Positions 21,001-33,000 of a stretch of DNA of 64,000 bases are shown piece by piece. A program made the position numbers and the translations under genes. Under the pieces are notes generated by a model that did not search any database, was not told where the DNA came from, and was given only the letters and a program-made list of their open reading frames with translations. Origin of the DNA: Oegoconia quadripuncta (Eukaryota; Arthropoda; Insecta; Lepidoptera; Autostichidae); assembly GCA_949316235.1 (NCBI GenBank), contig OX438753.1:18470801-18534800 (forward strand). The letters run 5' to 3'. The first letter of the stretch is position 1; the number at the start of each line of letters is the position of its first letter.

Positions 21001-24000
21001 AAAGCAAAGCAGACGGACTGCTCTCGGGTCGGTTATTCGCGCGGTACTCGGTTCGTTTGTTGCTTGTGATCCTCTCAACCGGGTAATTTTATTGGCCCTC
21101 TTGTACGCGCGACTTTACTTTCATCATTGGGAAACCATACTTTGCCGGACACTGGTGTGCGGGTATCTGTGTGACGAGTGGTGCTGCATCATAGCGTGGG
21201 GTACCTCCCAGGAAGACCAGCGGATGATTCTCAAAAAGCAAAATTCAAGTAAACCGTGTGGTGGTTTGTATATGTACACCAAACGAAATTAAACAGCGCG
21301 TTGGGTCGAAGTACCTACCTATTTCATAAATTCATATGTCTACTTTAAGAATTGCGCCAACTCGCAGTTCATGGGCCTTCTCCCTTCAGAAGTTGCTCCA
21401 AGAGGTCGATTGGTGTTAGTCTAGCACCTATCAGTTTTTTCAGGCCGCCTCTGCATGATACCTACTTGGATTAACGGCTGCTTTCAATTGAAAACAAGTA
21501 AGGAAATGCCAGTAGTAGCCACTCAAGGGGTGACATTCGCTTATCAAAATAGAATGCGAAGAAAAAGATATTGTTTCTTTTCTTTACGTTATAGCCATCA
21601 TTTTGTTTTTATTTATTTTTTAAATACCTGGGTGTATATAACTATATATCGTGATACAATAAGGAATTTAACCTTCATTTATCAATATTGGTCAAGTAGT
21701 TTGATCGCTACGATGGAACATCTATGTCTATTTACTTACATAGTCTGCTAAAATCATAAGCTTTCCTTTTCGGCTTGCCGTAGTCGGGTAAACGCATTGT
21801 TTCATACAATTTGACGCACTTGCTTTGTCTATTTTATACAATATAGTCTGTGAAACAGACGCAATGCAGAATCGATACAGTCGCGATGCAGTTAGTGATG
21901 TAGCAACATGAGCTACTATTATAGGGATGACTACTTCCCTTTGTACTTGCATCGATAGCAATGCTGAACCTCTAAAAGCCCCACATTCTCACTCACTCGA
22001 TTTCAATGTCGATAGACATGAATAGGGTTGTCACTTTAGCACTTGCTTATAAGGGTGAAATGCCAATGTCTAGTACACATGATTCGGGAGTCCAAAGTGA
22101 CTGCATCGATGCAGCCACGCATTTGCATCGCTGCATGATTTGATGCCGAGTCGCAACAAATGCAACTGCATCGCTTCTTTTCCGCGTTCCAAATATGACA
22201 AAAACAAAAGTTATCACGCTATAATGACACTCTCGGGCAAATATACTTCCCTTCTTATTTTGAATTGTAACGCAAATTGAGACAGTGATAGGCATATTTA
22301 TGTAGTGATTCACCGTAGTACCAACTACTGAAGAGCGTCACTGTAAACGTGACGTCGGATTATTTTCAGTGTTTATTCACCAACTTTTACCCGCGCAATA
22401 ATTCATGTAATAAAAAGCCTTGAATGTTAGAGTTGAGTGAAATAAAATGTAATGAAATGAAAATCATTTATTCATGTATGCAATACAATATGCACTTATG
22501 AACGTCATTTGTTTTTTAAACTATCACTAGCTCGGAACGCGACCACTACTGAGAAGAGCTAGCGAGAAACTCAGAGGGTTTGTCTCTTTTCAATCAATCA
22601 TTTACAATCAAGAAAGGTTACAACAATTTTTGTGGGTCCGCTTAGCACATTCATCATTCCAGATATCTGCTGTCTCAGTTATGTGCGGGCGAAACATTTT
22701 TATTTTTATATAAGTTGTGTTTGTGTGTTATCACCGTTCATTTACTTTAGGTGGGTTGGTCTCTATCCTCTTTAAAGATTCCTCTAAAGATTTTAGCACC
22801 TCGACTAGCTTGATTTATTTTATTGGGTGTGCCCAACCACTCACCTCTTAGACCTAAAGAGCAATTGCTCAATTATTGAATTTTGTTTAGCGTTTGCCGT
22901 CTATTATACCTCTGTGCTAAGCACGTATAATGAACTCACAATATTTGATTTCAAATGTTGTTTTAATGTTTCCGCAATGACATTTATCCTATATTCATCT
23001 CATTAATGATAAAGCCACCCTTTTGGCGCACTGTGATTTAACCTGTGAAACTCAGTGCGGACATGAGTTTGACTCCTGATGTCTACTGGCCGCCATTTTA
23101 AAACACTTCATTGCATAATAATATGCATATAACATTGAACAAATAGGACTGTAATTAGCAAAGCTCGTATCTCTATAAGACATTTCTTGCAGTAAACCTT
23201 AGAAAGGAGAAACAATGTTAATTTAGTTAATGATTGTCTAATTCGTGCCGTGTCTCGTCTCCGTCTCTTCCCGTGGGTGTCCTAAAGGGAGTTTACACCA
23301 AAAGGCATTTATAGACTTGCATGTTTCAACCGTGATGGGCTCATGTGACGTGTGCATTTCTCAACATTTCCAAAGATAAAACCGTGGATTTTGTTACAAG
23401 TATTAAAATTTAGAACACCCAAACCCCTTTTTAACCGCCTCCGTGGCCAAATTTAAACAACTACGAATCGGAGGTCGCGGATTCGAACCGCAGCGGGGAA
23501 TATGTTTAGTACTCGGTTTGGTAGGTGGTAGGGCATTTTAAATGTCCGCCTGGCCAGCTACCACCATCTTATCTAAGTCTGCCGCCAAATTGCTTTGATG
23601 TGTTCCTGTTGTCAGAGATAAGATAGGTGTTCCCCCAAATAAGATGGGGTTGCCGGGTCAGTACGCTTCCACCTTCGGCCTCATCTTCACTTAACAACAG
23701 GTGTGATTGAGGTCAATTACAAACCCATTGTGCATAAAAATAATCCCTAAATTTGGTCTGACCAACCCATTTGGGATAAAACTCGTGACGTTATGTATTT
23801 AAATACCTCACGTATAAGGAACGTCTTACAATTTCTCTTCAGCATTTGTTTAACAAATGTACTATCGAACCCACAACCTTCGTGATTTGCCACGTATTTG
23901 TTATACCTACTCAGATTTTTCACAATAAACTCACGTGCCCGTCGTCATGTATATAATAAATAGTCCAAACAGCCGTACGTTGTGTTGACTTTAGTTAGCC

Positions 24001-27000
24001 ACTCTCATCGTGACTAAGCGCAACTGTTCCGAATTTCCGATACTTACAGTGAAATATTTCAAGGATACCGATTAGTTATTGGTTATGTAGTTGAATTCGT
24101 GTAATTCCCAGTAACTGGTGACGCCACTCTTGATTACGACCAACTTTCGCCGAGGAACCATAGTCGATTTCGAAAAAAAAATCGATTATCCATACAAAGT
24201 AAACCATTCTGATACCACCTTTAGTATGGAAATCCAACAATTTTCGGCTGAATTCGGTTATCGTTCCAATAAGAAAGTTATTTGTAATCAGGAGTGGAAT
24301 TAACAGCTAAACAGGAATTACATTAATTAAATTCACCTTGTATAATATAGCTTTAATAAGGTTCCAGTAGACATTCAAGATTTGCCATTAAGTAAATTCA
24401 AAACCATCATAATACAGACACTATTGGTATTATTGACGATCGGTTGGTGTAGTGACCCGTTGGGGATTCGAATCGCGCCAGGGGTAAATGTTTATATGAT
24501 GATGATGAATATAAACATTATTATTTATACGTATAGTGTCGTATCAGGAGGTCAAGAGGAAGGTGGAGAGCAAAGAGATATGGAAAAATCACCACCGACA
24601 AGAGTATGGCTCTTAAATCAGCTGATGATGATAAACATTTATTCCCGAGTCTACTGAGATCGCGTGCTCCATCTTCGGCCACATCATCGTCACTTTCCAT
24701 CAGATGGGATTGTGGTCAAACGCGTATCTAGTTAATCATAAAAAAAAGTCATTGATGTTTTAAGTATGTTTATCCGTTATCTACTTAGTATCCATAGTAC
24801 AAGCTTTGCATAGTTTTGGGCTAGAAGATGATGACATTTTTTTATTATTATTTACAAAAGGCAATTTACTGGATGACTATAAGGGAAAAATTAGGGTATA
24901 CGAGGGCAACAACTATAAAATTTTTAGAACTGGCCACTTTTAAGCTCTTTAATAAAAAAATAATCTCAACTTTTGAAAATGGAACTCTTTGCTAATATGT
25001 TCATGTATGTTCATCAGCGTTTTACGTTGTTAGTACTCGGTTTGGTTGATGGATAGGGCATTTTTAAATGTTCGCCTAGCCTGTTGTGTTCCGGTTGAGA
25101 TAAGATAACCAGTCCACCAAATAAGTTGGGGGTTCGGGGAACCCTCGGTCTCATCTTCACTTAACATCAGGTGTGATTATCCATTGTGCATAAAGAAATA
25201 AGCTTTTCATGTTGACATTGCGGAAGAGTTATCTACTGGACAGAACACATTTTGCCGACCATTTTTCTTTCGAGTAGTTCATAAATTACTCTTATTTAAT
25301 ACCCTTTAACATATATGAAACCTTTGCAAAGCTTTCATTTTATGGGAAGTGACCAGCACTAGTAGCATGTAATGAGACGCCATGCGACTCGTTGATTCTC
25401 TTTATTCAGTATTCTCCTTGTTTGTTTCTTTTTCGGTTAAGTAATAATATTTTAAATTCAAAATTTGAACTCTGCCTGTTCTTTCTCTCTCTCTCTCTTT
25501 CTGTGTAGCTTTTGTTTATTCAGCTTATAATTTACCGTTACAACGACTGGACGTATACTTTTCTATTCATATTGTTTGAACTACAAAACTAAATAAATTC
25601 TGTTTATTCCTTTTTACCAGTATAAAAGTTATTTTGTGTACATGTGTAATTGTTTGTGAACGCGATACCTATTTAATATAGTTGTCTCTGACAACGACTC
25701 AAAGATCCGGCTCATCCTCATCTCTCTACATACTGTGGCCTACTCCTGGACATCTACAGCATCAGCCTGGGAGTAGTGCTTCAAGCATGACAGGCGCGAT
25801 AAACGCTTATGTCGCGCGGGATAATATTTGTCCTGCTCATTCGCTTGGACGGAATATAGAGCTATCCCACTCTCACTGCGCACGCGACAAACGATATCAT
25901 GCTATGGGGCAGGTTCATTGGTCAAAATTGATAGTTGAAGCTCGACTATTGGTTGAAATTCGCGACACGGGTGTTGTTGGTTCATGATAATTAGACGATA
26001 TCTAAGTAATATAGAATGATGTTTATGAATAGACTATGTAAAATGGCACTCTGCGCAAGACGACTTACTGGTAATTATGCTAAGTAATATACATAGCTAA
26101 TTTACATAATAATGTATGTAATGTTATGATAATAAACGTCTGTCCTGTATAGGTGTCTGTTTGCTGAGAAAGTTGTGACTATGGTCATCTATTGTTTCAT
26201 TCCAGTGCCTTAGGTTACAGTCAACATTCAAATTACAAGGTTACAATGAATACAATGTTAAATACAAAAAAATGATATTTTTAATTGTTCATATAAAGAT
26301 TTTAAAAACAATATACTTAAGCCCAGTACAAATAATGTTAACAGATTTTTAATTCGTTTATCATTTATTTTATATAATATTTTTTTTTTCATTTAATTCT
26401 TCATTTATCTGCCAAACGTTGTCTTCTAACATTAACTTTGACTATATTTGTAATTCGTGGATATATAAGAACCACAAAACCATGTCACATCGAACTATAA
26501 TATATATACTATTGTTAATGTGCCTAAAGTAAATAAATAAGTAACGTGATGAAATATCTTTAAGAATAATTGAACCGTCAAAAATTGACAAAACCCACTT
26601 CAGTAACGTTTCATTCTCTTCATCATCAGGTCTAAACCAAAAAATAATCATCAAAATCGGTTAACAATTGACGAAAATATGGCTGAACATACATAAAAAA
26701 TACATACAGACGAAAATGGAACCTCCTCCTTTTTTGAAAAATTAACCTTAACTTATTAAAATAAATTTAAGTCAATATTGCATAAAGTCTAAGCTACTGG
26801 GACCCTAAGTACTAAGTACTTGTACTAACATCAAAACATCACACTCAGAATATTGTACTTGACAACGTCTACAGCAGCTTCTATCTTCTATTATATTATG
26901 TACTAGCTGTTGCCTGCGGCTACGTTCGCGTAGAACATGTCATCAAAATCGGTTCAGCAAAAAGTTTTGCCTAAATGTTAATCCAGGTCCTAATAGCGTG

Positions 27001-30000
27001 GTGGATTATGATTCATGCCTTCTCCCAGTGAAAGGAGGCTATGTCCCAACAGTGGGGACGTGTAAGGCTGCTGATGAAATTTCATCCAAATCCGTCCAGC
27101 CGTTTACGCGTGAATACACAACAAACACTCACACACACATTTATAAGCAGTTATAATTATTAGTTAGATTTTTATTTTGACGACCTGTTTGGTGTAATGG
27201 TTAGAAACTCTGCTGCTATACCAAAAGGTCGCGGGTTCGAATCCCGCTAGGAGCATATGTTTGTATGATGAATACAGACATGTGTTCCCGAGTTATAGAT
27301 ATTTTTCATTTTCGTTTATAGATGTTTTCATTTATAATAAGTATTTATTTACAAAAAAAATGTATTTATGTAGTATATCAACCATCTGGTATCCACAACA
27401 CAAGCCTATAGTTGCTTAAAGTGGAACTAGATGGCATTGTGTGTATGTCCAAGGATATTTATTTATTATTATATTATTATTTATATGTATTTATTTACAA
27501 AAAAAAATATTTGTCTAGTTTACCATCTGGTATTTATAATACAAGCCTAGTTGCTTAGTGTGGAACTAGATGGCGCTGTGTGTATGTGCAAAGATATTTA
27601 TTTATTATATTACGCGACTACCCCTTAAAAAGTGTGTTATAATTTGTCTACATGATTGAATTTTTAGCTAATGTCTATTGTACCAATGTTGACGTATCCA
27701 AGTGCTCCAATAATGCTTATGAAAATAAATTATAAGCATGAGTAGATATCCGCAATCAATCAGATAGCGTAGTTTTCAGTTACCAACAAGTACAACAAAC
27801 TCAATTTAGCGCTACATGAAATATGTCGTGATACGTCAAAGATTTGCGGTTGTACATGCTGCGTACACCCAAAGTTATGAGTGTCCGACATACACTTAAC
27901 CGGTTTTTTTATATTATTACACAAATTGTATATAGGTTCACACCTCCCTGTGGTCCATCGGCTATTGACTTGTTCACGTAACTGCCAAGTCCAGATATAG
28001 ATTACGCATAGCCCTGAACTATGTACAGTGGCACCAATACACCAGTCGAATAAGTCGATACGATAACAGTTCCATTCTTTATATAAATTATTATTATCTA
28101 AATAGGTAAATACTCTGTTTGCGTATGTCGAATCATGTGTTGCAAGCCGGCATGACACGGCATGTTTATCGACTATTAAAGGCCGGTTCACACGACAGAT
28201 TGTATGATGTTTACCTTTTTTATCATTCCATGTCACGGATCGCTACTTCAAATGGTTTATTCATTGATATTATTGATCATTTATTTTCTTCATTGTATCA
28301 TCATTGTATAAACTAATCAGAGAAGAACCATCGCTTATAATTGTTTATTTTTTGTAAGCGTACCTAGTATTTTAAATTGTGATAAACCGCGGCACATGAG
28401 GCTGAAGTTATAACAATAAAAGCGTTTCTGGTAATTTATCCCTGTACGTGTTAAAATACTTACTTAATTTTTTGCAGTCGTGTTACATTTTGCTAGAAAG
28501 CGAAGTTTGTTAAATCCTACCTCTAAATCAAATGAACATTTATTCCTGAGTCTTGATTGTTTATACTTATAAACATTCTATATTATCCGTTACGTAGAAT
28601 CCATAGCACAGGCTTTGCCTAATTTGGGACTAAATAATTGGCGTGTGTCCAAATTATTAATCATTTTTACTTTTTCAAAATTGCTCCCTGTTTTTTCCTT
28701 TTTCATAAATGTTTATATTCGGTCCTAACATATGAATTTGGCGTTTTGTAAAGGAGTAACCTAAAGTCAATTTTTTCAAAATATAATATATTTATTTAAT
28801 CAAAGTATGTACCATTGCTATTTATGCGCTTTTGCCATGTCAAAGGTAGTTCATTGATCCCTTTACTAAAAAAACCATTCGGACGGGAATCAATAAAATC
28901 TTTGAATTTGTGCTTTGGACTGCCCCATGAGTAAATAGCTGTATAAATTTGAAATTGGAAGTCCTAACCAAAGAGGAGATATTTGAGATCAAAGTGGCCA
29001 GTACGACAAAACGCCAATTTCATATGTATAAGGACCTAATATATCTTATATTGGAATATACCATTAGGTACCATGAACAAAAAAATACAAACCCTTATTT
29101 TAAAAAGAATCGGAATCGATGTATCGAATCGGATTTTTTTTATATACACGCCGGGTTCGTACTTGACCTCAATCACACCTGATGTAAAGTGAAGATGAGG
29201 TCGAAGGTGGAAGCGTACTAACCCGGAAACCCCAACACACGAATTAAAGGTACTCCTCAAATTTACGCGTTTTTACTGGGCTTGTTACGTATCATGATCT
29301 CTCCAAAATTTTAGTGTGAAACATCAACTCCATATGCATTGTACGGAACAGTTTCGGATTACAGAGATGGCGCTATTACAATGAACACTATTACGATGGT
29401 TAACACGCTAAAACTATATTTGCCTCTAAAACACATAGACACACATAATATGTCATCTGAAAATAGTGATACCTATATAACTACAGAAACACAATGTACG
29501 AGCTACCACGTGAGTTAGTTATTTATTTTTCAGCATGACTCACAACACAATATTGATACAAACTGTCGGTTATTGCGAAAGCAAATATCATAGTTCATTA
29601 TCATCGAAGTGTGGACTGACCTTTATATAACACCATTGATTTGCATTTGTATATTTATACGTATGTAGGTACCTACGATGCGTGTCTTGCCTCTAGCTAC
29701 GTATGTATAGTTATTTACTTAGTATGTTTAATTAATAAATAATGACGCCGAAAATTTAATTAAAAAGATGTGCTTAGTAATAGGATGAACGATGGAAGAA
29801 GAAAGATTAGGTATCATAATAAAAAAGTAAAGTTATTCTGTGTGGGTTCGGCATGTACGACGACCGATTGGTGTAGTGGATAGTGACCCTGTCAGCGAAA
29901 CCAACGGTTGCGGGTTCGAATCCCGCGAGGGGTAAATGTTTGTATGATGAATACGAACATTTATTCCCGAGTCATGGATGTTTTTATAAATATTTATGTA

Positions 30001-33000
30001 TGTTTATCTGTTATCTAGTATCCATAGTACAAGCTTTGCTTAGTTTGAGACTAGTTGATTGGTGTATGTGCCCCAAATATTTATTTATTATTTATTATTA
30101 TTATTTATTATTATTATTATATGTAAAGAGAATAGAACCAACCCCATCTCTTCCCGCGGGTTTCGTAAAAGGCGACTATGGGAGTTTCCACCAAGAAACA
30201 AACATGTAGGTATAGATTTTTATTGATTGATTTTGGACATTCAAAGCTACAGAGGAAGAGACTATCTCACAAATAGTGACTTATAATGAGACCTGAATTC
30301 GCCAGTGGCATCCATAAAGCAAACGCATCGATACGTGGAGACAGTACCCCAGCAGGGGGCAATAACTTTGTTGATGTTGCGCTTGTTTAAATTTTGCTAA
30401 TAATCCACGCGAGTATAGCCATTCTGATCAATATGCATTATGAGGGTGCCCTATGAAATGAAAATCGTCGATGATCTTGCTGCTATACTCAAGTAAATAA
30501 TATAATATTATTTACTTGAGTATGAGATCATAAACAGACTTTTTTTTCGCGGGGAAACAGCCTTAACGGGCAAAAACAAGAATATCAAGCTGTATTTCAT
30601 TTAGATTCAGATGTTTTATAGTACTGCAGATTATTCACAATCATTCAAATGGATCACGGTGACCACCGAAAACCGTTTTTTAATACAGTTGCTCAAAAAG
30701 TGGCATATTGCAGGGACGTATAGCGTGCGGGAAGTGGGATTTCCCGAACTAGTGCTTTTTCTTTGCAAACTGTCAAAATAATGTCTATTAAGAAGAAAAA
30801 ACCAACCATGAAGTTTTTACTAAAAAAAATCATAGAAATTTTTATGATTTATGCAAATATTTCTAAAAAAAGCTACTAATTTGTTTCAATATCAGATTTA
30901 AAAGTAATTTTAATTGAAATTTAAACATTAAATTAATATTAGTATCGGCCAAATTAAATTTATAAATATAAAAAAGTTGGCTGTATGACGTATACTGCCA
31001 TAGTCTCTGCTTGTATTCTTTTACGGTTGGCGCCATTTTCCAATTTTAATAGTTTGTCTCAAACAGTAAATATGCAACCTAAAACTTCCCAGTTACTATA
31101 AAAAACTGTACCAATTTCAATGTATATGTGAATTATAACTTTTGTAAGAAATAAATGATTAGTTAGTTGAGTTTATTGTGTTTTTATTATTTTATTAAAT
31201 TGCTTAATTTTTTCGCAACTGTATTAAAAATAGTCGTTCAGTACACGTGCGGAACCGTCATTGCAACTCGTTCCGACTGTCAACCCTCACCTTCGGCTGC
31301 GCCTCGGCTCGGGTGACATTTGTCGGAACTCTTTGCAATGACAGGCTTTCCGCACTTGTATTGAAATATACTATTAACGATTGTAAGCAATACAAAACTA
31401 TTTGCAATACTTTAAAATATCGGAATCTATTTCAACTACAGCTTGACATTCTTCTTTTTCCCTGTTAGGGCTTTGTTATGAGAAATATATTGATTAACTT
31501 GAGTGGCAACACCGTCGACTGTCATTTCGTGGGATATACTTAAGATTAATAATTTATAAGAAGTACACAATTCCCTAGAATACGTTTGCAATAGGTGCCT
31601 AATTAAGTACCTAGACTTAATACTTCACCAGCAGAAGTTGTGATACAGGGTTCCAAGTTCAGCTTTGGTGACATAAGTCGTATTAGTCTGATTTTCAACT
31701 TTTATATCTGCTATTCTTGTTCATACAATATGCTACTGATCGACGGCTGACCCGTCCAGTTATTCTGTATTTAAAAAGAAATCTTTATATATCCCTTGAG
31801 AGCCATGGGATAAATAAATATAAATACAGAATAAATAAAAAAAATCGCTCTGACCTGCACTCGAGAAGCCTAAAACATAATTATAAATAATACTTAATAA
31901 TAATAAATAGCTTTAATTACGGTTATTTTCGAGAATTTCTAATTATTGACAACAACAGCCACTGTTTTTATAATCAGAATTCTGGAAAACAACCCCCATC
32001 AAAGCTATTAAGGTATTGTTTATAATTAACTTTTAGGCGTTCGAGTACAGGTCAGAGCGATTTTTTTTTTTTTTTTGATTTTTTAAAAAATCTTTACTTA
32101 CCCAATGAGCCGCCACTGGACGGAACAAACGCTCTTAAATTTTTCGTAACTTACAGTTTGTTATGAGTACTACGATTCTTGAATATGTTGTTATTGTACA
32201 TGTTATCTACATTGATACTAAAACGGAAACACGATTAAAAGAATTTTCCTATACAGATTGAAATCTCACAGTGACGTATTTTTCCCGTTTTGCTGCTTTT
32301 TGTGCGAACTTTTTGCATTTTAAGTGTCTTATATCTTAATAGAATTGTTTTTAATATATTTCATTTCAAGTAAACGCAAAATACCTCGCTCTTTCATTTA
32401 CATGCAGATGTAAATACATTTACTGAACCTCGGCAAACTTGAGATAAATTTTTAGGCAGGATGGTAATCGCCGCGCTGGACAGAATGGGTGACGATTGCA
32501 ATTAGATACTCCACACCAATAATTTCTGCTGCTTTAGTCTCAGTAAACATACTCACGCACAATCCCCCTAGCCTTTAGATCGGTTGATCCTATTCTATTC
32601 TGCCGTAAACCACACGGCCAACATGTTTTAATTGGGCAAATTTTGATAGTAATTTGCAAATATTTCTAAGGTCAGTAATACAAATCTTGTGTGTGACTTG
32701 TATGTTTTACAGTATATGCGCAGTAAGCTTCAATTTGGATGTATAATATGGGATCCTAAAGAAGACAAATGCAGTCTTCTTATTGAGCGTGTACAAAGAA
32801 AGTTTGCTAGATACTTATATAAGAGAATTTATGGATACTATTCGTTTATCTACCCGTCACTCTTTGTGGGGGGCATGGTCGGAATCGATACCTTAGCGCT
32901 GAGGCGTAAAACTTTGCTGGTATTGCATTATTGTATGATTCTGCGTGGTGTGGTTGACAATCCCTCTGTACTCGAGCGCATGCGTTTATACATGCGCGCG

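Noticed and set aside
25682..25987. 101-codon plus frame in Keap1 intron 2
   Set aside because: Starts at a non-ATG codon, has no motif or splice context, and lies in unremarkable intron.
27760..28236. 158-codon minus frame
   Set aside because: No domain, odd composition (Cys/His/Trp scattered) and no splice signals; a chance frame.
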